NCBI GenBank assembly: GCA_022775105.1
Contig: JALFIX010000060.1
Location: 1 to 64,000, forward strand
DNA length: 64,000 nt
Direction of reading: 5' to 3'
Origin: Prevotella sp.
GTDB lineage: Bacteria > Bacteroidota > Bacteroidia > Bacteroidales > Bacteroidaceae
Shown in pieces: positions 36,012 through 44,569 of the stretch (the stretch's first letter is position 1; each line of letters begins with the position of its first letter). Made by a program: the position numbers and the translations under genes. Below the pieces are notes generated by a model. The model had not been told where the DNA came from, did no database searches, and worked only from the letters and a program-made list of their open reading frames with translations.

Positions 36012-36080
36012 CCGAACGCAGAGCCGAGCTTGCTCGAGCTATGCTGAGGTGAAGCCAGCCATCGACGAAGTCAATGAAGA

Positions 36081-37712
36081 ATGGCCATGAGGAATTGTGT
36101 TATATTGTTTTGGATGACTATAGCGACACTGATGGTGCCTAATGTCTTGCTCGACATCACTGAGGGGATGTCTGTATGGGCTTGCATTGCCAATTTCTTG
36201 CTTCCTTTGGGTATTTATATGCTGATGATGAGCCTCTCGCCCAGGCCGGGGAAGATGACTTGGTGGCTGTTTCCATTTATATTCTTTTCCGCCTTCCAGA
36301 TAGTGTTGCTCTATCTTTATGGCGAGGGAGTGCTCTCGGTGGATATGCTGCTCAATGTCATCACCACCAATGTCTCTGAAGCCACGGAGCTGCTCAATGG
36401 TATTCTTCCCGCTGTTCTCATAGTCTGTCTGCTCTATCTCCCACCGCTCGCCCTGGCTGTCGCAAATATCCGTAGTCATAAGTCATTGGACTTGGGATTT
36501 GTTCGTGATATGAGAAAGATTGGGGCTGTGGTGACTATAGCGGGATGTGTATGTATAGGTGGAGCATATATCCTCAACCCTTCATTCCGTGTGCTTAATA
36601 ACATATTTCCTCTAAACGTATCATACAACCTCTGCCTTGCCGTTGAGCGCAGTTGGATATCCGCCCATTATCAGGACAATGTGGCTGACTTCCGCTTTGA
36701 TGCCGTATCCACCCATCCTGCCGACTCGGCTGAGGTGTATGTGATGGTGATAGGCGAGACTGCCCGCTCCGACAATTTCTCCCTCTATGGCTATCATCGC
36801 GACACCAATCCCAAGCTCTCTACATTGGCAAAGGACAGCAGTCTCATAGTGTTCCGCAAGGTATGGTCTGAGTCGAACACCACCCACAAGAGCGTTCCGA
36901 TGCTCCTCACCACTGCCACTGCCGAGGACTATTCCGTGCTATATCGCCAGAAGGGCGTCATCACTGCCTTTAAGGAAGCTGGATTCCACACGTCCTTCAT
37001 TTCCAACCAATTGCCCAATCACTCGTTTATCGACTTCTTCGGTGAGGAGGCCAATGACTGTGTTTTTATCAAGAAGTCAACAGAATCCGACGCGAATATA
37101 TCAGATGAGCAACTCTTGGATTATGTGAAGTCAATAATTGCAAGGAACAGGAAAAAGGAGTTCATCGTCCTTCATACCTATGGCAGCCACTTTAAATACA
37201 ACGAGCGTTATCCCCGCGATATGGCTCATTTCCTTCCCGATGACAAGAGTGAGGCAAAGTATGAGAATAGGCAATGCCTCGTGAATGCCTACGACAACAC
37301 CATCCTATTCACCGACCGATTCCTGTATCAACTATCTTCGATACTCTCTTCCTCGGCTTGTCAGTCGGCATGGCTCTACACCAGCGACCATGGCGAGAAT
37401 ATCTACGACGACAACCGCAAGAAATTCCTCCATGCCTCGCCCAATCCCTCTGAATACGAACTTCGTGTCCCTCTTCTCGTATGGACTTCCGCCTCATACG
37501 CCAAGTCTTATCCCTACATCATATCAGCCTTGCGCTCCAACAGTCTCCGCCCGGCTTCAAGCAGTGTCTCCTTCTTTCACACAATGTTACATATGGGAGG
37601 AATAAATACAAGATACCTCGCTCCGACAAGATCTCTCTCAAGCCGAGACTACACCTCCCCATCCCCCCTGTATCTAAACGACCACAACGAGGCTATAGAA
37701 GTCTTGCGGTAG
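36081..37712 (+). CDS. Phosphoethanolamine transferase (EptA-like)
   Basis: The 543-residue protein has five N-terminal membrane helices (to about 180) and a periplasmic sulfatase-fold domain: VMVIGETARSDNFSLYGYHR (metal Glu), SESNTTHKSVPMLLT (nucleophile Thr) and YTSDHGENIYDDNRKKFLHASPN (metal Asp/His). It transfers phosphoethanolamine from phosphatidylethanolamine, typically onto lipid A, which lowers charge and cationic-peptide binding. The N-terminus starts within the junction of the repeat module (MAMRN at 36081; a second Met at codon 3). Confidence 0.9.
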   Translation: MAMRNCVILFWMTIATLMVPNVLLDITEGMSVWACIANFLLPLGIYMLMMSLSPRPGKMTWWLFPFIFFSAFQIVLLYLYGEGVLSVDMLLNVITTNVSEATELLNGILPAVLIVCLLYLPPLALAVANIRSHKSLDLGFVRDMRKIGAVVTIAGCVCIGGAYILNPSFRVLNNIFPLNVSYNLCLAVERSWISAHYQDNVADFRFDAVSTHPADSAEVYVMVIGETARSDNFSLYGYHRDTNPKLSTLAKDSSLIVFRKVWSESNTTHKSVPMLLTTATAEDYSVLYRQKGVITAFKEAGFHTSFISNQLPNHSFIDFFGEEANDCVFIKKSTESDANISDEQLLDYVKSIIARNRKKEFIVLHTYGSHFKYNERYPRDMAHFLPDDKSEAKYENRQCLVNAYDNTILFTDRFLYQLSSILSSSACQSAWLYTSDHGENIYDDNRKKFLHASPNPSEYELRVPLLVWTSASYAKSYPYIISALRSNSLRPASSSVSFFHTMLHMGGINTRYLAPTRSLSSRDYTSPSPLYLNDHNEAIEVLR

Positions 37713-38205
37713 TATGAACAAGAATTACAACAGGTTTTGCCAATGACAAAATGGCGAATGCCGTAAAGAGCAAGAAACATACATGCAAAATAGAAGAACG
37801 GTTGTGGTTGCGCAGCCACTGGGAGCGTGGGCGTCCCGCCCGCGGCCTGCCTGCAAAGCATATATCCATCCCCAGTGATAATTGTTGCATCCTGCTAACC
37901 GCCAAGAATTTGAAGAATATGGGAATGAACACATCATATATACAGAAAACGACAGGACTGACCTCTTACCAGTTTACCCATATATATGCGTTAACTGATA
38001 AGAGATTAGAACCTGAAGGGTCTGCCCTGTTATAGCCTTCCAAAGTGCCTGCGTCACTTCCGTCTCGCCGATATAGTAGTGGAAAGCTCGTGCCAGCAAG
38101 AGCAGAGCATCAAGCTTGCTTGAATGCTTGTAGTTTAACTATTTAGGTTGACTACTCTGTGGAGAGGTATATTGGTTAATAATAAATAATTAATTGCCCA
38201 AATAC
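37713..38205. other. Degenerate intergenic region
   Basis: The ~500 bp have no convincing intact gene. They contain a GC-rich inverted motif (GCGTGGGCG/CGCCCGC near 37824-37845), a GGTTGCGCAGCC fragment that recalls the repeat module at 35942, and a broken SUMF1-like piece on the minus strand at 38013-38117. Confidence 0.5.
38013..38117 (-). pseudogene. Fragment of a formylglycine-generating-enzyme-like (SUMF1) gene
   Basis: Minus-strand translation gives KLDALLLLARAFHYYIGETE followed by VTQALWKAITGQTLQ. The YYIGETEVTQALWKA core matches the conserved [FY]x[MI]GxTEVTxxQ[WY]xA start of SUMF1-type domains. A stop follows about 13 codons later and no start or remaining domain is present, so it is a remnant. 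Confidence 0.5.
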
Positions 38206-38236
38206 TTGCTTGGTAGCTAAAAAATGTGTATCTTTG
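38206..38236 (+). promoter_or_regulatory. Promoter of the pectate lyase gene
   Basis: TTG (38206-38208) and TATCTTTG (38229-38236) are 20 bp apart. Confidence 0.6.
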
Positions 38237-38266
38237 CCGCGCAATTGAATACTAAAACAAATTATT

Positions 38267-41020
38267 ATGATAAAAATCGAAGCAAACAAGTTGATACGAT
38301 GTTTATTGACAACAGGTGTCATTGCCGTATGCATGACGGCACAAGCTGAAATCGAGGGTAGCCTCGACCCTAAGTCGGTCGTTGCCGAGTGGAGCAACGC
38401 TTCCACTTATCCTAAGGTGATTGACATAAACTTCAGCGATGAGATGTGGCCCGGACAGACTTGGACAGGACAGACAGGCAAGGATTGCCCTGAATATGCC
38501 GACGGGGCATACGTTAATGCCGTGTTGAGGGTGCCTGCCAACGGCGACACCAAGGTGACATATCCCGTATTGTTCCACAACTGCACATTCGCCAACAAGA
38601 AAAGTTATAATGGCTATGCCGGAGCCACTGCCGCATTCTGCCGCCAATATTATTTGGGCGAAAGCGCTGCGGGCAACAGTGCAACGACAAGAAACAACTG
38701 GACAGTGGCTGGACATACCAACTATCTGGAGGACAACATCCAGTATGATGCCAAGAATAATCCCATATACGGTGAGGCCGGCTTCGTGCAGTTCTGCCGC
38801 AGCCAGGCTATTACGGACGAGGCTACACAGGCAAAGGTGAGCGTTCACGGTTGGATGGAGATTGACCATATCCCCTACGTCGAGCGAGTGCAATGGTCGT
38901 GGTCTTCCACATCGTGGGGAAGAGGTATAAAGTGTGACATAAAAATAGGTGACGGCGATTGGAAACCCTTGGTATGGATGGGTTCCAACAAGCATAAGGC
39001 CGGTTATACCGTGTTCAGCGACCAGGGATATTTCATGGAGAACGTGATTGACGCTCACGACGTGTCGCTGAGATGGCGTGTGTGGGACGGGGATGACAAC
39101 ACGACATTGGTGCAGACCACTCCCGAAGGCACTTCCCCCTTCGGTGTAGCCATCAACCCCATGGCAATGCAACAGACATCACGCGTACACAAGATACAGA
39201 TCTTCGGTAATGAAATCACCGACGAACAGGCACAATATGCCACTGAGCATCCAGTGGGAGACATTGGCGAACCAAGCGACCTCGGCAATGGTGATGACAA
39301 TCCGGGTGGAGACAATGCCGAAACTGACGCGCCTTACGGACTGCAGGCATTCCCTACGGCCCAGGGCTTCGGAAAGTATGCCACTGGAGGACGTGGCGGC
39401 AAGGTGGTGACTGTGACCTCGCTCGAAGATAACGCCAAGCAGAATGGCACACTGCGCTGGGCCTTCGCACAATATCCCGACGAACCGCTCACCGTTGTCT
39501 TTGCCGTCAGTGGAGAGATTCAACTGAAGGAACCGTTGGCAGTGAAGCGTGCCGACTGGACACTGGCGGGACAAACAGCTCCTGGAGAGGGCATCGTGAT
39601 TTCGCGCAACAAGGTTAACTTCGGCGGTTCGCAGAACTTCATCGTGCGCAATGTCCGTTTCCGCAGCGGTGCAAAGAACACATCCGGACAAGTGCTCGAA
39701 GACCAGGCTTGCGGAGTGGAGAACTGCAGCAACTTCATCTTCGACCATTGCGTCTTCGGATGGTCGGTGGAAGAGAACATGAACACTCAGGACAGCCATT
39801 TCCTCACCGTGCAATACAGTATGGTGCATGAGGGTCTCTACAATGCCGGACATTCCAAGGGTGCCCGCGGCTACGGTTCGCAGTGGGGCGGTTCGCCAGC
39901 CACATATCACCACAACCTTCTGGCACACAACAAGTCGCGCAGTCCCCGATTCAACGGTGCGCGTGGGGATGACTATGTGGTGTTTATGGAATATGCCAAC
40001 AACGTGAACTATAACTTCGGGGCAAGTGGAGTCTATGGAGGAGAAAACACTGCCGACATCAACCAATACAACGGTGAGAACTCAGTGCATGAGTGCAACT
40101 TCATCAACAACTACTACAAGCCGGGAAAGATTGCCCCGGCATCCGACTGCAAGTTTCTCGTGTCGAGCTATGCCCGTAGCGGTGCCACGTCGTGGGCTCC
40201 CGCCAAGTGGTATGTCAACGGCAATGTGATGGAGGGTAATAAAGCTGCAACTGCCGACAACTGGAAGGCTGTGGGCGTGGAGACCTACACATTGGGCGAC
40301 ATCCGTGCTGATGAGCGCATCATAACCGCCACTCCTTATAATAAATATTCGATTGACGGGGGCAGGAGCCGCTATCTTCCCGAACGCTATATGTTGGAAG
40401 ATATTGCCACTGCCGAGGAGGCATACAACGATGTGGTCAATCATGCAGGAACAATAAACCGCGACAAGATTGAGCAACGTATTGCCAAAGAGGTGCTCAG
40501 CGGCACATGCCTGTATGGAGGAGCGACAACAGGAGCCGGCAAGGGAATCATCGACACCGAGAATGATGCCGAGGGATTCTATGCCTATTCCACCGACTAT
40601 TCAGCTCCAGTTGACACGGATGGTGACGGTATGCCCGACGAGTGGGAGAGCAAGAACGGGTTGAATCCTGGGGAGGCAGACCAAAACCGTGTGAATATCG
40701 ACGGCTACACCGCTCTTGAAGTATATCTCTGCGAACTGATGGGCGAGCAGTTGGACAAAGACTTCACCACCGGCATTAACACTATCCAGATGATACAGCC
40801 CGAGATTCGCTACGACTCATCCAACGGCACACTTGAAGTGGATAATGATGCCGTAGGACGCAACCTCAGTATCTACACCACTGACGGACGCCTGCTTAAG
40901 CGCATGCAGATAACATCAGCCAAAATGCATCTTGGCACACTGCCCAAAGCCCCGTTGCTTATTCAGATAGAGGGCCGCAACGTATGTCCGCGTGCATTAA
41001 AGATAATGTATTGTAATTAA
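38267..41020 (+). CDS. Secreted PL1-type pectate lyase with N-terminal beta domain
   Basis: The 917-residue protein has a signal peptide (VCMTAQA). Residues 28-330 form an unassigned beta-rich domain. Residues 350-700 are a right-handed beta-helix of the pectate lyase 1 type: FPTAQGFGKYATGGRGGKV, TLRWAFAQYPDEPLTVVFAV, NFIVRNVRFRSG, FDHCVFGWSVEEN and HHNLLAHNKSRSPRF. A calcium-binding thrombospondin-3-like motif DTDGDGMPDEWE follows near 788, then a C-terminal sorting-type domain (LSIYTTDGRLLKRMQI). It should cleave polygalacturonate by beta-elimination. No SusC/SusD pair is next to it. Confidence 0.88.
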   Translation: MIKIEANKLIRCLLTTGVIAVCMTAQAEIEGSLDPKSVVAEWSNASTYPKVIDINFSDEMWPGQTWTGQTGKDCPEYADGAYVNAVLRVPANGDTKVTYPVLFHNCTFANKKSYNGYAGATAAFCRQYYLGESAAGNSATTRNNWTVAGHTNYLEDNIQYDAKNNPIYGEAGFVQFCRSQAITDEATQAKVSVHGWMEIDHIPYVERVQWSWSSTSWGRGIKCDIKIGDGDWKPLVWMGSNKHKAGYTVFSDQGYFMENVIDAHDVSLRWRVWDGDDNTTLVQTTPEGTSPFGVAINPMAMQQTSRVHKIQIFGNEITDEQAQYATEHPVGDIGEPSDLGNGDDNPGGDNAETDAPYGLQAFPTAQGFGKYATGGRGGKVVTVTSLEDNAKQNGTLRWAFAQYPDEPLTVVFAVSGEIQLKEPLAVKRADWTLAGQTAPGEGIVISRNKVNFGGSQNFIVRNVRFRSGAKNTSGQVLEDQACGVENCSNFIFDHCVFGWSVEENMNTQDSHFLTVQYSMVHEGLYNAGHSKGARGYGSQWGGSPATYHHNLLAHNKSRSPRFNGARGDDYVVFMEYANNVNYNFGASGVYGGENTADINQYNGENSVHECNFINNYYKPGKIAPASDCKFLVSSYARSGATSWAPAKWYVNGNVMEGNKAATADNWKAVGVETYTLGDIRADERIITATPYNKYSIDGGRSRYLPERYMLEDIATAEEAYNDVVNHAGTINRDKIEQRIAKEVLSGTCLYGGATTGAGKGIIDTENDAEGFYAYSTDYSAPVDTDGDGMPDEWESKNGLNPGEADQNRVNIDGYTALEVYLCELMGEQLDKDFTTGINTIQMIQPEIRYDSSNGTLEVDNDAVGRNLSIYTTDGRLLKRMQITSAKMHLGTLPKAPLLIQIEGRNVCPRALKIMYCN

Positions 41021-41085
41021 CCCATAAATTGTTAAAGTAGTGTTAAATTCAGAAAATGTCTTGACTCGTACCTTAGAGCATGCTT

Positions 41086-41093
41086 TAACTTTG
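41086..41093 (+). promoter_or_regulatory. -7 promoter element of the MerR-family gene
   Basis: TAACTTTG lies 39 bp before the start codon; a TTG 22 bp further upstream may be the -33 element. Confidence 0.5.
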
Positions 41094-41131
41094 CAGCCGA
41101 ATTCAAAACAACAAAGTAATCGCGCGACAAA

Positions 41132-41956
41132 ATGAGTGAAAAAACAAAGTTAAAAATCGGAGAGTTCTCCAAGTTGATGCAAGTGACGGTCAAGACTCTG
41201 AGACACTACGAGCAGATGGGACTGCTGATTCCATACGAGGTGGACAAGTGGACGGGCTACAGATACTATGCCTTGGAACAGATGCAAAGGCTCAATGGCA
41301 TACGCGATCTGAAGAACATGGGATTCTCACTGGAGGAGATAAAAGACCTCTATGACGACGAATACCACGAACCAAGCATCGGACAGATCAACGCCAAACT
41401 GACGGAGTGCAACAGACAAATCCGCACACTGCTGAAGCGAAGGCAACAGCTCATCGACACGGTGAACTCAAAAAAGAACATCAAGACAATGGAAAAATTT
41501 TCAATTCAGGCTTTGCCTGCTATCATCGTGGCTTCACACCGCAGAGTTATCAAACAGTACAGCGACCTCGGAGAGTTGTGCGTGAATGTTATAGGTCCTG
41601 AGATGCAGCGACTGGGCTGCAAGTGCTCGGCTGCGGGCTACTGCTTCACTATTGAGCACAACAAGGAATACACTCCAACTGACATCGACATCGAATACTG
41701 CGAGCAGGTGGAGGAAATGGGCAAGGACTCTGCCATCATCAAGTTCAAGCAGTTGGAAGAGGTGCCCAAGGCATTGTGTATGAAGCACTACGGCCCGTAC
41801 GACCGCTTCTACGAGTCATATACAGAGGCATTCAAGTATCTTGAGGAAAAGGGATTCGAGATTGCCGGACACCCGAGGACAGTGTATGTGGATGGTATAT
41901 GGAATCAGGACGACCCTGAGAAATGGCTGTCGATAATTCAGATTCCAGTGAAGTAA
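41132..41956 (+). CDS. MerR-family regulator with GyrI-like effector domain
   Basis: The 274-residue protein has a MerR winged helix at 6-75 (KIGEFSKLMQVTVKTLRHYEQMGLL, GYRYYALEQMQRL), a coiled dimer helix (80-115) and a GyrI-like ligand-binding domain from about 122 (FSIQALPAIIVASHRRV ... ALCMKHYGPYDRFYESY). Regulators of this build, like BmrR, sense small hydrophobic compounds. The flavodoxin-family gene downstream is a possible target but has its own promoter. Confidence 0.9.
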   Translation: MSEKTKLKIGEFSKLMQVTVKTLRHYEQMGLLIPYEVDKWTGYRYYALEQMQRLNGIRDLKNMGFSLEEIKDLYDDEYHEPSIGQINAKLTECNRQIRTLLKRRQQLIDTVNSKKNIKTMEKFSIQALPAIIVASHRRVIKQYSDLGELCVNVIGPEMQRLGCKCSAAGYCFTIEHNKEYTPTDIDIEYCEQVEEMGKDSAIIKFKQLEEVPKALCMKHYGPYDRFYESYTEAFKYLEEKGFEIAGHPRTVYVDGIWNQDDPEKWLSIIQIPVK

Positions 41957-41967
41957 TATCCTTATAT

Positions 41968-42068
41968 AAAACACAGAGACACAGAGATACAGAGAAATTT
42001 TAGAATTGAGAAATTAGAAATTAGGAATTTCATACTCTGTGCCTCTGTGACTCTGTGTTTATTAATAA
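41968..42068. repeat. Intergenic CACAGAG inverted repeat
   Basis: AAAACACAGAGACACAGAGA near 41968 pairs with CTCTGTGCCTCTGTGACTCT near 42035; AT-rich TTAGAAATTAGGAATTT lies in the loop. It can form a long hairpin and may act as a terminator. Confidence 0.7.
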
Positions 42069-42115
42069 AATCATAATATTGCTTAACGGATTGCACGTTT
42101 TTCAGAATAAATACG

Positions 42116-42123
42116 TAACTTTG
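42116..42123 (+). promoter_or_regulatory. -7 promoter element of the flavodoxin-family gene
   Basis: TAACTTTG lies 32 bp before the start codon. Confidence 0.5.
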
Positions 42124-42154
42124 CCGTCTGAAATCAAAGATTATACGTAAAGTT

Positions 42155-42778
42155 ATGAAAGTATTATTGGTAAACGGCAGCCAACATAAGACAGGCTGCA
42201 CACATACCGCCCTGATGGAGGTGGCAAAGGAACTGGAAAAGGCTGGAATAGAAACCGAGGAGTTCTGGTGTGGCAACAAGGCCATAATGGGCTGCATAGG
42301 ATGCGGCAAGTGCGCCAAGAGCTTCAAATGCTGGAACGGCGAGGACACCGTGAACGATTTTCTCGACATGGTCAAGGATTGTGACGGATTCGTATTCGGC
42401 ACTCCCGTACACTTTGCCGGTACATCGGGCTTCATCAAGCCATTCATGGACAGGGCTTTCTGCTCGAAGGCATCACTGTTCTACAACAAGCCCGCCGCCG
42501 CCATCGTAAGTTGCCGACGCGGGGGTGCACAGGGTGCTTTTGAGGATATGAACAGATACTTCAACTTCGCCTGTATGCCCGTGGTTTCGTCTAACTACTG
42601 GAACGAGGTTCACGGTAATACTCCCGAGGAGATTGTCCAGGACCTTGAGGGTATGCAGACCATGCGCCAATTAGGACGCAACATGGCATGGATGCTGAAA
42701 TGTATCGAGGCTGGAAAGGCTGCTGGCATTGCATATCCTGAGCAAGAGGCTAAGGTAAAGACGAACTTTATTAGGTAA
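42155..42778 (+). CDS. NAD(P)H-dependent FMN oxidoreductase, iron-sulfur flavodoxin-like
   Basis: The 207-residue cytoplasmic protein has the FMN-binding P-loop VNGSQHKTGCTHTAL and FGTPVHFAGTSGFIKPFMDR of the flavodoxin-like reductase family. A compact Cys motif (CIGCGKCAKSFKC) resembles the 4Fe-4S site of iron-sulfur flavoproteins. The substrate is unknown. The gene ends just before the repeat module at 42781. Confidence 0.88.
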   Translation: MKVLLVNGSQHKTGCTHTALMEVAKELEKAGIETEEFWCGNKAIMGCIGCGKCAKSFKCWNGEDTVNDFLDMVKDCDGFVFGTPVHFAGTSGFIKPFMDRAFCSKASLFYNKPAAAIVSCRRGGAQGAFEDMNRYFNFACMPVVSSNYWNEVHGNTPEEIVQDLEGMQTMRQLGRNMAWMLKCIEAGKAAGIAYPEQEAKVKTNFIR

Positions 42779-42780
42779 TT

Positions 42781-42881
42781 AAGAATGAAGAGTGAAGAAT
42801 GAAGAGTGAAGAATGAAGAATGAAGAGTGAAGAATGAAGAAACAACGTTCGGCGACCGAAGGGAAAGCCAATGGCTGCGCG
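42781..42881. repeat. Heptad array plus shared GC-rich module, copy B
   Basis: About eight GAAGAAT/GAAGAGT heptads precede AACAACGTTCGGCGACCGAA and GGCTGCGCG. The last 67 bp are identical to 35943-36009. The module supplies the start codon and first ~16 codons of the downstream gene. Confidence 0.8.
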
Positions 42882-43517
42882 TTTTATAGGCTGAGACTTA
42901 TATTTTTGTTGACTGTTATGGGGGTGACGACATCTTTGTTGGCACAGACAGTGGAACATCCGGAAGACCGACAGGTGGATATGGATGACCCTACGTTTGT
43001 GCCTACCGTAAAGGTGGGAAAGGTGCTCGACAAGGGGGACAGCATACAGTATATGGAGATGAACAACGTGTATGTATATCCTAATCTCACGTTCAAAAAC
43101 GCCAAACAGGCGGCAGCATATAACCGACTGGTGAAGAACGTGAAAACAGTATTGCCCATAGCCAAGGAGGTCAACCAGATAATCGTGGAGACTTACGAGT
43201 ATCTCGAAACTCTCCCCGACAAGAAGTCAAAGGACGAGCACATGAAACGCGTGGAAAAAAGCATATTCAAGGAATACAAGCCAAGGATGAAGAAGCTTAC
43301 CTATTCTCAGGGCAAGCTTCTCATCAAGCTTGTTTATCGTGAATGTGACTCGCGCTCATACGACATCATACAGGCTTTCCTCGGTCCTATCAGGGCAGGA
43401 TTCTATCAGGCATTCGCATCTCTCTTCGGGGCAAGCCTGAAAAAGGCATACGACGCCGAAGGCACCGACCGACTCACCGAGAGGGTTGTATTGATGGTGG
43501 AAGCGGGACAGATTTGA
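42834..43517 (+). CDS. DUF4294 family secreted protein
   Basis: The 227-residue frame has an odd N-terminus (MKKQRSATEGKANGCAFYR) encoded by the repeat module, then a signal-peptide-like stretch (LRLIFLLTVMGVTTSLLAQ). The mature part has the DUF4294 core (MNNVYVYPNLTFKNAKQAAAYNRLVKNVKTVLP, GKLLIKLVYRECDSRSYDII, AFLGPIRAGFYQAFASLFG). Its function is unknown. ATG 42918 is an internal alternative but would cut the signal peptide, so the repeat-borne start is probably used. Confidence 0.8.
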   Translation: MKKQRSATEGKANGCAFYRLRLIFLLTVMGVTTSLLAQTVEHPEDRQVDMDDPTFVPTVKVGKVLDKGDSIQYMEMNNVYVYPNLTFKNAKQAAAYNRLVKNVKTVLPIAKEVNQIIVETYEYLETLPDKKSKDEHMKRVEKSIFKEYKPRMKKLTYSQGKLLIKLVYRECDSRSYDIIQAFLGPIRAGFYQAFASLFGASLKKAYDAEGTDRLTERVVLMVEAGQI

Positions 43518-43573
43518 GTCTTTGTGTTTAAATATAAAAAAACTCTGTTACTCAGTGACTCTGTGTTATCATA

Positions 43574-44560
43574 TTATTTCTCGCTGAACAACACTTGGAT
43601 GACGGTTTGACCTACTGCTTTTAGGGTGTTGCGGTCGATGTTCTCCATTGTGTCGTTCACTGTGTGCCATGTGGGACCGAAGGAACTTTGCTCGCAGTTG
43701 GCATAGAAGGGAATGATGTCTATTGTGGGGATATTTGCCTTCTCGTTCACGGGGACATGGTCGTCGGTAATCATTCCTCCATCGGCATCGGGGAAGAAAC
43801 TGCTGTAACCGGCAACCTTGGCTGCCGCCCATACCTTTTCAACTATCGTGGAGGCATACTGCTGGGACACTGCCTCGCGATGGAACACTGCTCCCGCACC
43901 GCCTACCATATCAAGGAGAATGCCAAAACGGGCCTTATAACCCACGCTATGTGCCTTCTCCGACCAATATTTCGCTCCCAATGCCCATGTGTCGCCATCC
44001 GTCTCGGCATCACTCCATTGGGGTATTCCCCAATCCTCGGCATCGAAACATACGAAATCAACTCCCACATTAATGCTGTCGGCTCTCTGCAATAGACGGG
44101 CTATCTCGAGCATCACAGCCACTCCACTGGCTCCATCGTTGGCACCCATCACCGGTTTGCGCCAGTTGGCACTGTCTGGGTCATTATCCGCCCAGGGACG
44201 GCTGTCCCAATGAGCACAGAGAAGTATGCGCTCCTTGCTTCCAGGACGGAAACTGGCAATAATATTGCGGCAGTTGAGCTTTGTGCCGTCATATCCTGTA
44301 ACCACGGTTTCCTGACGGCTTACAGCCATTCCGAAATGCCTGAACTTTGCCTCTATCCAGTCGCCACACAGGTCATGCTCCTCGCTATTCATCAGTCGAG
44401 GTCCAAAGTCACACTGGGCTGCACAATAAGCGTAAGCACTGTCGGCAGAAAACTCCGGACCAACAGCAACAGCCTCAGCCACAGTCTTCTTGGAATTTCC
44501 ACACGAAGCCACAAAAAATGCGGCTATATATATAAATAATAATGTATGAAGTGATTTCAT
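43574..44560 (-). CDS. M28-family lipoprotein, glutaminyl cyclase-like
   Basis: The 328-residue lipoprotein (FFVASCGNS) has the M28 zinc-peptidase fold: LLCAHWDSRPWADNDPD, MGANDGASGVAVMLEIARLL, DFVCFDAEDWG, TDDHVPVNEKANIPTIDII and HTVNDTMENID. The CAHWDSR and EDWG forms are typical of glutaminyl-peptide cyclotransferases, which form N-terminal pyroglutamate, so this is more likely a cyclase than an aminopeptidase. It starts 9 bp after the C26-M19 fusion gene and is in its operon. Confidence 0.85.
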   Translation of the reverse strand: MKSLHTLLFIYIAAFFVASCGNSKKTVAEAVAVGPEFSADSAYAYCAAQCDFGPRLMNSEEHDLCGDWIEAKFRHFGMAVSRQETVVTGYDGTKLNCRNIIASFRPGSKERILLCAHWDSRPWADNDPDSANWRKPVMGANDGASGVAVMLEIARLLQRADSINVGVDFVCFDAEDWGIPQWSDAETDGDTWALGAKYWSEKAHSVGYKARFGILLDMVGGAGAVFHREAVSQQYASTIVEKVWAAAKVAGYSSFFPDADGGMITDDHVPVNEKANIPTIDIIPFYANCEQSSFGPTWHTVNDTMENIDRNTLKAVGQTVIQVLFSEK

Positions 44561-44569
44561 AGTAATCTA

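Noticed and set aside
37751..38035. 94-residue plus-strand frame in the degenerate spacer
   Set aside because: No motif, unusual composition, and it overlaps repeat fragments and the SUMF1 remnant.
38303..40066. Long minus-strand frames opposite the pectate lyase gene
   Set aside because: The beta-helix protein on the plus strand explains the region; the opposite frames show no motifs.
42781..42839. CRISPR array
   Set aside because: The repeats are contiguous degenerate heptads without spacers and no cas gene is in the window.
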